IMG/VR virus record: IMGVR_UViG_3300037185_000006
Coordinates: 1 to 22,251 of that record
Source: a virus
Direction: 5' to 3' (one strand)
DNA length: 22,251 nt
Part shown: positions 7,431 through 14,819 of the stretch, piece after piece
How the letters are laid out: the number at the start of each line of letters is the position of its first letter
How positions within the stretch are numbered: the stretch's first letter is position 1
Made by a program: the position numbers and the translations under genes
The notes under the pieces: model-generated
The model's input: the letters and a program-made list of their open reading frames with translations, nothing else
Told to the model about the DNA's origin: nothing
Database searches by the model: none

Positions 7431-8846
7431 ATGTGGACGTATAAAGAATCAAAACCTATAGCTGATAAGTTGAATGCTAGAATTGTTGGTTCTGTTAGAA
7501 CAAAAGGAAGTTCAAATCATGATTTGGATTTATTAGTTAAAGATTACACCACCAACATTAATGATTTTTTAGAATCTATGGGATATGAGTTTGTGGGTAG
7601 TCAGGTTGTATCACCACAGGAATTACGTTTATTGAGAAAATTTGGTGTGAGAAAATTTGGTAACAATGTAAATGTTTGGCTGAGAAATAGAAGATTTGAA
7701 AATTCAGAAACTAAAAAAGTCATAGAGATATGGAGTAGTGAAGGAATGAATGAAAAAATAAAAAAATCGCAACTAAAGAATTTGATGAAAGAAGTTGTGA
7801 AACGAACCCGCCTTTCACAACTGAAACCTATTAGAGAAAGTATAAGGAATAATGAGGGCGGCGAATGGATAGACCCCGGTGGTACAGTTCACGATATTGG
7901 ATACCAAACCCACACGGAATGGGCATCAGAGTATTTGAGGACTAGTGAGAGACGATTTAGTGACAATCCAAAAGATGAAATGTTAGGTCGTGGTTGGCTG
8001 AGAATTCGTTACAATCATGTATTTCTTCTAATAATTGCTGAATATAATAAAATACTTACAAGATATCAGAACGAACACGTTCAAGATTTGGCAGAGGATT
8101 TTGAATGGTTGGTTGTGGATGGTAAAATGAATCCTATTTACAAACCTTGGCGTTGTAAAACTCCAAACGCTCCAGAAGAAGTAATAACAGAAGTTACACA
8201 AAAAGACATCAAACAAAGATTGCCGGGTGTAAACGCTTGGGATATTAGAAAACAACAAAATCAACCAAATCAACCAACTCAACAAATTCCAAAACTACAC
8301 ATGATGACGTTGGATAATTTGAATGCACTAAGAACTAAACAAGGTAACATCATAAAGTATTTACAAAAACTACGCAAAGGAGAGCAAAGCGTTGGAGCAG
8401 AGTTAATCAAGGCATATAAGGATTATTTGATGTTTAGTGATGAAATAAAAAGACGGTCGAGATACATTAATAAGCCAGTAAAAGAGGACCACGGATTGGG
8501 ATATAGTCATAATTCTACAGATGATTATAGTAATGTCCCATTTGCTCGTGATACGTTGAATGACCCATTATTAAATGGTAAAATGAATGAAAGTTATAGA
8601 TTTGATGATTTTAAGTGGATGGGTAGTATGGATGGGTTCAGAGTCCCGTCAGATGTTTACGAAGGTGCCGTATATTTAGGTGTTATTGAATCATATGCTG
8701 ATAGATATGTAATAAAGGGTATAGCAGGTCCGCATAAAATGATTGATGCCAGTGATTTGCCGAGGAACAATTTTAAAACAAAGGACGACGCAGCAAAAAT
8801 GCTCCATCGTATATGGAAGTCATTAAGAACTGGAAAATATCCATGA
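7431..8846 (+). CDS. Pol-beta-type nucleotidyltransferase with shared WIDxxG domain and LKNLMKEV motif
   Basis: A 471-aa multi-domain protein. Residues 16-36 (ARIVGSVRTKGSSNHDLDLL) carry the Pol-beta signature GS at 20-21 and D31/D33; a third acid may be near 83-100 (NVWLRNRRF to VIEIW). Residues 106-124 (MNEKIKKSQLKNLMKEVVK) hold the recurring amphipathic motif, including an internal methionine in a sequence like the N-termini of the 866 and 3396 proteins. Residues 143-195 (GGEWIDPGGTVHDIGY ... GWLRIR) match the domain of the 1510 protein. A Gln/Pro/Asn-rich linker at 276-287 leads to a helical segment (290-350) and a small C-terminal domain (about 398-471). The gene ends in an ATGA overlap with the GIY-YIG gene. 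The enzyme's target is unknown; a virion-carried effector is a possibility, not shown. Confidence 0.65.
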   Translation: MWTYKESKPIADKLNARIVGSVRTKGSSNHDLDLLVKDYTTNINDFLESMGYEFVGSQVVSPQELRLLRKFGVRKFGNNVNVWLRNRRFENSETKKVIEIWSSEGMNEKIKKSQLKNLMKEVVKRTRLSQLKPIRESIRNNEGGEWIDPGGTVHDIGYQTHTEWASEYLRTSERRFSDNPKDEMLGRGWLRIRYNHVFLLIIAEYNKILTRYQNEHVQDLAEDFEWLVVDGKMNPIYKPWRCKTPNAPEEVITEVTQKDIKQRLPGVNAWDIRKQQNQPNQPTQQIPKLHMMTLDNLNALRTKQGNIIKYLQKLRKGEQSVGAELIKAYKDYLMFSDEIKRRSRYINKPVKEDHGLGYSHNSTDDYSNVPFARDTLNDPLLNGKMNESYRFDDFKWMGSMDGFRVPSDVYEGAVYLGVIESYADRYVIKGIAGPHKMIDASDLPRNNFKTKDDAAKMLHRIWKSLRTGKYP

Positions 8847-9586
8847 AAATATCTGGTATTTATAAAATAATTAATAGAACTAATGGTAAATATTATATTG
8901 GAAGTAGCAATAACATTAAAAGACGGTGGATTGATCACAAGAAAATGTTAAAAGGAAATAGGCATGATAATCAATATTTACAAAATGCTTGGAATAAATA
9001 TGGCGAAAATAGTTTTGATTTTGTAATTGAAAAAGAAATACCACAAAATAAATTAATAGAAGTAGAACAAAAATATTTTGATGATACACAATTAAAAGAT
9101 AAAATATATAATCTATCTTTTATCGCTAATAAAATAGAAATGACGGCGGAAATTAGAAAGAAAATTGGCGATGGTAATAGGGGAAAGATAAGAAGCGAAG
9201 AAACAAAGAAAAAATTAAGTAATATAAACAAAAAGAATAGAGATTTTTATATCAGTTGCGGAAGTAAAAGCCGTGGTAATTTAGGAAGGCATTTTTCTAA
9301 GGAATGGCGCAAAAAAATTGGTGATGGTAATAGAGGAAAAATAGTTTCGGAAGAAACAAAAAAGAAATTACATTATATTAATTTGGGAAAAAAATACTCC
9401 GAAGAAACAAAACAAAAAATGAGTAAATCCAGTAAAAAATTTTGGAAAAATTCTATAATTAGAAAATTACATGGGAGTAAAGTAAGTGAAGGATATAAAA
9501 ATATGAGTAAAGAAGATAGACAAAGACATAGAGATAATATTAAAAAATCTTGGGTATTAAGAAAACTTAAAAATTGGAAAGAATAA
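8843..9586 (+). CDS. Free-standing GIY-YIG homing endonuclease (Seg-like)
   Basis: A 247-aa protein from ATG 8843, which overlaps the previous stop by ATGA; a longer frame from 8813 would extend back into that gene and is less likely. The GIY-YIG catalytic domain is clear: GIY at 5-7, YIG at 18-20, R27 in IKRRW, and a Glu in LIEVEQKYFD (about 71-80). The C-terminal part has two nearly identical DNA-binding repeats of the NUMOD3 type, KKIGDGNRGKIRSEETKKKL at 106-125 and KKIGDGNRGKIVSEETKKKL at 157-176, then a degenerate third (YSEETKQKMSKSSKKFW). It is very Lys-rich and its DNA is more AT-rich than the structural genes, in line with separate ancestry. It stands between two enzyme genes with no intron signs. 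Confidence 0.88.
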   Translation: MKISGIYKIINRTNGKYYIGSSNNIKRRWIDHKKMLKGNRHDNQYLQNAWNKYGENSFDFVIEKEIPQNKLIEVEQKYFDDTQLKDKIYNLSFIANKIEMTAEIRKKIGDGNRGKIRSEETKKKLSNINKKNRDFYISCGSKSRGNLGRHFSKEWRKKIGDGNRGKIVSEETKKKLHYINLGKKYSEETKQKMSKSSKKFWKNSIIRKLHGSKVSEGYKNMSKEDRQRHRDNIKKSWVLRKLKNWKE

Positions 9587-9590
9587 ATAT

Positions 9591-10625
9591 ATGAAAATTG
9601 TGTCAATTTATCCGGGAAACTTTCAGCCACCAACTAAAGCACATTTCAAGGTATATGAACAACTGAAAAGGATAAGCGGAAAAGAGAACGTTTTCGTTGT
9701 TACTACAGACAGAAATCCTGTTCCAGAAGCTCCACTAAATTATGGAGATAAGGAACAGATTTGGGTAAGACATGGAGTACCAGACAGTAACATAGTTAAG
9801 GTTGCCGATTGGAAAAATCCAAATGAGGTTCTTCATAAGTTCGATGAAAACCTAATATCTACAGTATTTGCCTTAAATCAAAATGAATCTAAAGAAACAT
9901 TATCAAGAGATCCAAAACGATTTTTACCATATGCTGGAAATGAAGGGACTTTACAACCTGCTTCTAAAGTAAAATACATCATGCCCGTTGATGATTCCAG
10001 AATTGAAACAACTACGGAAAGTGTTCACAACGAAATCACCACGGACGATATTCGCAAAGTGTTAGGGTCAGATAAATATGATAGTAATACTAAAAAGAAG
10101 TTTTTCAGGTTTGTATTTGGATGGTTTGATATTAGCTTGTACACATTGATAAGTGCAAAGTTCAAGCAAGCGTTCCAATCCACCAACACAGAACCACAGG
10201 AGCCCCAAATTGGTGTGCCACAACAAAGAGAACAGACGAAATTAAGTCCAAAAGTTAGGTCATCTTTGCAAAAGATGGTTCGTGAAGTTCTTGGTGAAAT
10301 TATGGATGAAGAAATAGATGAAGAATATGATGTGAATATCAACGACCCTAGTTCTCCTGATAACATGACTACAAGTGTGGATAAGGCTCAACAGAAAAGT
10401 AATCCAGCAGCACAAAGACAAGCTTTGGTAAAACAAAAGCAAGCGTTGGAACTTCAATCCAAACAGAATAAACAACAACGCGACCAATATGCTACTACAG
10501 TCAAAAATTACGACCAAGTTAAGAAGAAAGCAGATAGGGATGCGATTGATACTGTCAATAAACAAATATCTCAGCCACCTAGTACTTCTACGACAACCAC
10601 TAGTGTTGTAGATAACAGTTCATAA
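9591..10625 (+). CDS. HIGH-type nucleotidyl/cytidylyltransferase-like protein with long Gln-rich tail
   Basis: A 344-aa protein whose first ~165 residues resemble the nucleotidylyltransferase superfamily (NMN adenylyl- or cytidylyltransferase type). The nucleotide-binding motif is at 5-19, IYPGNFQPPTKAHFK, with T15 and H18 in the TxxH position, and ITTDDIRKVLG at 149-159 fits the usual ISxTxIR motif. Family enzymes join a nucleoside monophosphate to a phosphorylated substrate. The rest is unusual: a segment around 165-195, then LQKMVREVLGEIMDEE at 226-241 (the recurring motif), then a Gln/Lys/Ser-rich probably disordered or coiled-coil tail. The added tail in a structural gene region suggests attachment to the particle. 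It starts four bases after the GIY-YIG stop without a clear ribosome site, and its stop overlaps the next ATG (TAATG). Confidence 0.65.
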   Translation: MKIVSIYPGNFQPPTKAHFKVYEQLKRISGKENVFVVTTDRNPVPEAPLNYGDKEQIWVRHGVPDSNIVKVADWKNPNEVLHKFDENLISTVFALNQNESKETLSRDPKRFLPYAGNEGTLQPASKVKYIMPVDDSRIETTTESVHNEITTDDIRKVLGSDKYDSNTKKKFFRFVFGWFDISLYTLISAKFKQAFQSTNTEPQEPQIGVPQQREQTKLSPKVRSSLQKMVREVLGEIMDEEIDEEYDVNINDPSSPDNMTTSVDKAQQKSNPAAQRQALVKQKQALELQSKQNKQQRDQYATTVKNYDQVKKKADRDAIDTVNKQISQPPSTSTTTTSVVDNSS

Positions 10626-10993
10626 TGTTTACAATTCTATTAATAATTGCTGGTATTTTACTCGAATTAATAGTTCTTGTTGGTGGTGTGTATTTTACAC
10701 TAAAGTATTTCCATAAAACAAAATCTCCAAACCATCCTATAGAAGTAAAAGTTGCTAGTAGAAATATAACATCTGAGGTTATACGTGATGGAGTTAAATC
10801 TGCATTACAAGAAGTGGCTTACGAAAAAGAACAGGAAAAAATATTTGAAAAAAAGAGAAGACAACCTGATCACGTATATAGCACATTAGAAAAACAAGAT
10901 GAACTTGTCAAACACTCCGGCGGCAATCTTGTTCCTTTCAATCTCACAGAAAGTGAGAAAGAATTGTTGGAAATGTTTTACGGCGATGATTAA
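10625..10993 (+). CDS. Small single-span membrane protein
   Basis: A 122-aa protein with one strong N-terminal membrane segment (about residues 3-27, ILLIIAGILLELIVLVGGVY) followed by a charged region with a helix TSEVIRDGVKSALQEVAYEK (49-68) and a Lys/Glu-rich stretch, then a polar C-terminus. The topology (short N-terminus, cytoplasmic or virion-facing tail) is compatible with a membrane-anchored accessory protein. The helix weakly resembles the recurring LxxLIRE motif. It overlaps the previous stop by two bases. It lacks the double span of most holins and has no lipobox, so a lysis role is not supported. Confidence 0.55.
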   Translation: MFTILLIIAGILLELIVLVGGVYFTLKYFHKTKSPNHPIEVKVASRNITSEVIRDGVKSALQEVAYEKEQEKIFEKKRRQPDHVYSTLEKQDELVKHSGGNLVPFNLTESEKELLEMFYGDD

Positions 10994-11013
10994 AATAAGC
11001 CTGAAAGTTTGGG

Positions 11014-11040
11014 TGCCTCTCTATATATCTCAGAAAGGCA
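11014..11040 (+). promoter_or_regulatory. Hairpin covering the ribosome site of the gp26-type gene
   Basis: TGCCTCTCT (11014-11022) pairs with AGAAAGGCA (11032-11040) with one mismatch (C11019 with A11035) and a 9-nt loop. The 3' arm contains AAAGG (11034-11038), the only Shine-Dalgarno-like sequence before ATG 11050. A moderate hairpin here could limit translation of the gp26-type gene to a low level, suitable for an assembly factor. Confidence 0.4.
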
Positions 11041-11049
11041 AATACAGTT

Positions 11050-11910
11050 ATGAGTGAAAACAATAACCAAACAATTCCAATTAAGCGTCAGGTAGTCAAT
11101 GTTCCAGATTTTGTAGCCAAATCGCATACAGACGTTCCACAACCAAAAAATACAAAGTATCCAAGTGAAGTGATTCCTCTTCCTACAAAGGGGTGGTTCT
11201 ATCCGGAAGGTAATCCACTGTCATCCGGCGAAATCGAAATCAAACAGATGACAGCTAGAGAAGAAGACCTTCTTGCCAACCAAGAACTCATTAAGAAGGG
11301 TAAAGTGTTGGATAAATTAATGGAGTCTGTCGTTATTAACAAGTCAATCCGCTTGGATGACATATTGATTCCTGATAAAAATGCAATTTTCATAGCTATT
11401 AGGAGGCTCGCTTATGGTGACGATTACAATGTTTCCGTTGTATGCCCGGGATGTGGAGAGAATAACAAGGTAAAAATCAATCTAGCCGAGCTTTCATATA
11501 AACCATACTCTTTTGAGGGACATCCAAAGGGTCAGAACAGTTTTTCGTTCAAACTTCCTACAGCGGGAGTGAATATAACCTATAAACTTCTAAACGCAAC
11601 CGATGAACAATCAATTGATGCCGAACTAACACAAATCAAAAAGATTTCCAAGGAAAATACCGCAGAAGTAACAACCAGAATGAAATACGTTATTACATCT
11701 ATTGACGGTAATCCCGATAGGGCTAGTATAAGACGGTTTGTAGAAGAAAAACTAACAGCCAAGGACAGCTTTGCTCTTAGGAGACAAATGAGAGAAAACG
11801 CTCCTGATGTGGACATGACATTCGATTTCAAGTGTTCTAATTGTGATTTTGAAAGGAGGATTGATGTACCGCTCGGTGCTTCCTTTCTATTCCCTGACAT
11901 TGACGCCTGA
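11050..11910 (+). CDS. 26: Baseplate hub assembly protein, T4 gp26 type
   Basis: A 286-aa protein resembling the T4 gp26 family of baseplate hub assembly proteins, and longer than T4 gp26 (208 aa). A disordered N-terminus (1-38) leads to the typical PSEVIPLPTKGWFYPEGNPL segment (38-57) and the EIEIKQMTAREEDLL block (61-75). Two Cys pairs, CPGC at 132-135 and CSNC at 262-265, probably bind one zinc ion. The middle (IFIAIRRLAYGDDY, 113-126) is also typical. In T4 and cyanophages such genes lie beside hub and tape measure genes, as here. The last 47 bases overlap the start of the next gene. Confidence 0.75.
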   Translation: MSENNNQTIPIKRQVVNVPDFVAKSHTDVPQPKNTKYPSEVIPLPTKGWFYPEGNPLSSGEIEIKQMTAREEDLLANQELIKKGKVLDKLMESVVINKSIRLDDILIPDKNAIFIAIRRLAYGDDYNVSVVCPGCGENNKVKINLAELSYKPYSFEGHPKGQNSFSFKLPTAGVNITYKLLNATDEQSIDAELTQIKKISKENTAEVTTRMKYVITSIDGNPDRASIRRFVEEKLTAKDSFALRRQMRENAPDVDMTFDFKCSNCDFERRIDVPLGASFLFPDIDA

Positions 11911-12130
11911 GGATAAAGTTAGGATTCACGAAGAGATATTTCAGTTGGTTTATTATGGTAATGGCTTCTCACACGATGAAGTCTATACTATGCCCATTTT
12001 CCTTAGATACTTCTATCTAAAGCTTCTTATTGACCAAAAACGAAAAGAAAATGAGGCCAACGAAGGTGAAACAGGCGACGTAGTTCAAAAATCACCTGCC
12101 CGTCCGCCAATTCCTAAGAAACCATTCTAA
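11864..12130 (+). CDS. Small tail/baseplate assembly protein following the gp26-type gene
   Basis: An 88-aa protein from ATG 11864, chosen because AAAGGAGG at 11852-11859 lies just before it; a frame opening at GTG 11843 would put that ribosome site inside the gene. The body has IFQLVYYGNGFSHDEVYTMP (about 27-46) and FLRYFYLKLLIDQKRKENE, a pattern I associate with the small protein encoded after the gp26-type gene in T4-like phages (gp51-like or chaperone-like). The C-terminus is Pro-rich (SPARPPIPKKPF). It lies in the place of a tail assembly chaperone, right before the tape measure gene. The first 47 bases overlap the gp26-type gene in another frame. Confidence 0.6.
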   Translation: MYRSVLPFYSLTLTPEDKVRIHEEIFQLVYYGNGFSHDEVYTMPIFLRYFYLKLLIDQKRKENEANEGETGDVVQKSPARPPIPKKPF

Positions 12131-12142
12131 ATCCACTCTTTT

Positions 12143-12161
12143 GCTACTATTTATATTCAAC
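12143..12161 (+). promoter_or_regulatory. Candidate late promoter, second copy of the shared 19-bp sequence
   Basis: An exact copy of the sequence at 5940-5958, with core TATTTATA at 12148-12155. It lies in the short gap before the tape measure gene (ATG 12180). A start about seven bases downstream of the core would give a leader of roughly 18 nt with no Shine-Dalgarno sequence. Confidence 0.6.
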
Positions 12162-12179
12162 GTAGTAATTTCTTGATAT

Positions 12180-14810
12180 ATGGCAGACAAAGATTATGTT
12201 GCGGGTAATCCAACGGATTTAATAAACATAGAAAAATCCTTACGCATAATCTCTGCGTTAAACGCCGGAAGTAAAACGGTTTGGAAAGAAATTGAAAGCA
12301 TTCATCAAAAGGTCCTTAAAAGTGTAGAAAAACAGACCGATGACCAAAAAGGACTTCTAGACATAAACATGAAAATGGAAGTTGCAGTAGGTGTAATTGC
12401 AAAGGCTGAAGAGGCTATGCTAAAAGGGTTGAAGCCTAAAGCTGCGATGCAGAAGGAAATAAGAGAGAACTATAGACTCATAAATCAACTTCTTGTTGAA
12501 AGAGAAGGTCTCGAAGAAAAGATGTCTAAAGCAGCAATAGAGACATCTAAACATCAAAAAATACATGAGTCGTTAATTAAAGCTATAACCAACGCACAAT
12601 CAAAAACTCTAGGCAGTTTATTTGAAATGGTTGGTGTGTGGAGAGATACGGGTTCTGTAACATTGGTGGTATTAAATATACTAAAACAAATACTTGATAT
12701 TTTTGATGAACTAGATACTTCTGCAATGAATTTCCGAAAGGAATTGGGGTTCACAAGAACTTATACGGCGGATATAGATAAGTGGGCTAGGGCAGGGGCA
12801 GTGAGTATGGCCAAGGTCGGTGTTGTAGGCAAAGACATGTATGAGTCTGCTGCTGCGCTGTCTAAAGAGTTATTTTCTTCAACAAATGTGTCAGAGGAAA
12901 TGATGAATAACACCGCGTTGATATCTGCACAACTTGGTGTATCGGTAGCAACTACGGCAGAATTTGTCAAGAGTTTAGGAATGGCTAGCAGACTTTCCGG
13001 AGAAACACAACAAAACGTTTTGATATTTGCAGCAGCATTATCAGAAGCTGCGGGAACTCCACTGAAAGACATAATGGGTGATGTTAGTAATGCTACCAAG
13101 AGCATGTATCAGTTTATATCAAGGTCTGGTGTCTCAATGATTAAGGCCGCTATTGAAGCTAAGAGAATGGGAACAAGCCTAGAATCTGCTACTAAGACTT
13201 CTTCTTCATTGTTGAATTTTACACAGAACGTAAAAGATGAAATGGAAGCTAGTGTTCTATTAGGCAAATCCATCAATCTACAAAAAGCTCGTGAATTGGC
13301 CTATAATAGAGATATTAAGGGGTTGAATGCAGAAATCCTCAACATCATCAAACAAACGGATTTTGAAAATCTTGATCCATTCCAGCAAGATGCCGTGGCT
13401 AGGGCATTGGGCAAATCGGCTGGTGAGTTGGCTCAGATGGCACAGGCTGAGAGGGAAAGAGAACGTATGGTTAGGAGTATGACTCCTGAACAAAGCAAAC
13501 AATACGAGACTTACAAAAAATTATTAGAAGTTGGTTCAAAAGATTTAAAAACCCAAGCAGATATAAATAAAGAAAAGTTGATGCAGATGGGTAACCAGAC
13601 TAGACTAAACAACATCACCAATTCTTGGCACGCTATCATGATGAAGTTGTCTGAAAAACTTCTACCTGTTATTGACGTAACGTTAGAGTTTATAGCAAAA
13701 CATTTTGACAGAATAACAAAGACCGTTGGAGCAGTTTTTGGATTGTTTGGTGGTGTTTATAACCTGATTGCCAAAACTGTGTCAGTGGCGAGTGGTTTGG
13801 AAAAGAAATTTTCAATATTTACAAAAATTGGTGTATGGGTTCTGGATGCATCTAAAATAGTAGATACGTTCATATTAACATCTGTAAAAGGTGGTGGTTT
13901 TATTTCGGCTGCGTTTAAACTTGTTTTTGTAGGAATTAGTCGAGTATTTGGCTTTTTTACCAAATTGTTTACGGGCATAGGTAAACTAATGACGTGGTTA
14001 AAACCTGTTGGTTTAATTGGTGGGGCATTTGCAAAATGGATTCCTGTAATTGGTTGGATTATTACCGGCATCATGTTTGTAATTAACTTATTCAGTAGAT
14101 TGTCAGGTATCACAAAAGTTTATAGGGAAGGCGGTCTTGGTAAAGCTATAGTATTTGGTTTGAAGGCTGTTGTTGGAGCCATCTATGATACATTAATTCA
14201 GCCGTTTGTTGACGTTTGGAATTGGCTCAAAAAACACTTGTTTGGTAGTTCACCATCAGAAGCAGGATTGATGATACTAAAAGGAATACAGGCCATAGGT
14301 GGCATGTTATTGGATGCCTTGTTATTCCCGTATAAAATGGCTTGGGAAGGTATTAAGAAAGTTGGTTCATACATATCAGATTTCTTTGGAAGCAAGATTG
14401 GTTCAAACATAGTAAATGGTATGAAGGCTGCCGGCGGTGCAATTTGTGATGCCTTGTTGTTCCCATATAAGACTGCTTGGAATATCATTAAGAAGATTCC
14501 GTTTGTATCAAAACTTTTTGGTGGTAGTAAAGATATGACTCTAGATGTTACTCCTGAAGCAAAAACGACAACTACTGCTGAAAGGGCTAACCCGGAAGTA
14601 GATACTAGAAAGGCAAAAGATACTTTGTCCACGGTTACGACCAGTCAAACTGATGATTTTGCTAAGATAATAGCCACGGTGGTTGATGCTATTAACGCAT
14701 TACGTGACGATATGAAGAATGGCACTCTAACTGCCAATGTTTACATTGATAGTCAAAAATTAGACTCTACTATGGGTAGAAGATTGGCCTATACCGGAGT
14801 CTTAGTATAA
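12180..14810 (+). CDS. Tail tape measure protein (gp29-like position)
   Basis: An 876-aa protein, the second longest here, located between the gp26-type genes and further baseplate genes, as tape measure genes are in T4-like phages. The N-terminal third is strongly helical (residues 20-140, heptad-like, with QKGLLDINMKMEVAVGVIAK). The middle (about 195-400) is Ala/Ser-rich helix. From about 505 on there are several hydrophobic, Gly-rich segments, including GWIITGIMFVINLF near 625, that could insert in the host membrane at ejection. Three ~28-residue repeats begin at residues 660, 702 and 747. The C-terminus (about 785-860) is polar, then a short strand. No ribosome site is seen; the 19-bp promoter-like element lies just upstream. 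T4 gp29 has 590 aa, so the tail may be longer than T4's. Confidence 0.75.
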   Translation: MADKDYVAGNPTDLINIEKSLRIISALNAGSKTVWKEIESIHQKVLKSVEKQTDDQKGLLDINMKMEVAVGVIAKAEEAMLKGLKPKAAMQKEIRENYRLINQLLVEREGLEEKMSKAAIETSKHQKIHESLIKAITNAQSKTLGSLFEMVGVWRDTGSVTLVVLNILKQILDIFDELDTSAMNFRKELGFTRTYTADIDKWARAGAVSMAKVGVVGKDMYESAAALSKELFSSTNVSEEMMNNTALISAQLGVSVATTAEFVKSLGMASRLSGETQQNVLIFAAALSEAAGTPLKDIMGDVSNATKSMYQFISRSGVSMIKAAIEAKRMGTSLESATKTSSSLLNFTQNVKDEMEASVLLGKSINLQKARELAYNRDIKGLNAEILNIIKQTDFENLDPFQQDAVARALGKSAGELAQMAQAERERERMVRSMTPEQSKQYETYKKLLEVGSKDLKTQADINKEKLMQMGNQTRLNNITNSWHAIMMKLSEKLLPVIDVTLEFIAKHFDRITKTVGAVFGLFGGVYNLIAKTVSVASGLEKKFSIFTKIGVWVLDASKIVDTFILTSVKGGGFISAAFKLVFVGISRVFGFFTKLFTGIGKLMTWLKPVGLIGGAFAKWIPVIGWIITGIMFVINLFSRLSGITKVYREGGLGKAIVFGLKAVVGAIYDTLIQPFVDVWNWLKKHLFGSSPSEAGLMILKGIQAIGGMLLDALLFPYKMAWEGIKKVGSYISDFFGSKIGSNIVNGMKAAGGAICDALLFPYKTAWNIIKKIPFVSKLFGGSKDMTLDVTPEAKTTTTAERANPEVDTRKAKDTLSTVTTSQTDDFAKIIATVVDAINALRDDMKNGTLTANVYIDSQKLDSTMGRRLAYTGVLV
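14157..14504 (+). repeat. Three tandem coding repeats in the tape measure gene
   Basis: Repeats begin at 14157 (residue 660), 14283 (702) and 14418 (747), spaced 42 and 45 residues. They share the pattern G(L/I/M)(K/Q)A..GA(I/L)xDxLxxPYKxAWxxIKK. The second and third share DALLFPYK exactly. Internal duplication of this kind is a plausible route to changing tail length. Confidence 0.8.
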
Positions 14811-14819
14811 TTATAACAT

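Noticed and set aside
8813-8842. N-terminal extension of the GIY-YIG protein.
   Set aside because: The GIY motif normally lies close to the N-terminus, and ATG 8843 gives the usual ATGA overlap with the previous gene.
11843-11863. Upstream GTG start of the small gene after the gp26-type gene.
   Set aside because: It would place the AAAGGAGG ribosome site inside the coding region; ATG 11864 fits better.
14198-14632. Long minus-strand frame of 144 codons inside the tape measure gene, and other minus-strand frames.
   Set aside because: They are antisense to well-supported + strand genes, have no ribosome sites or recognisable products, and have unlikely compositions.
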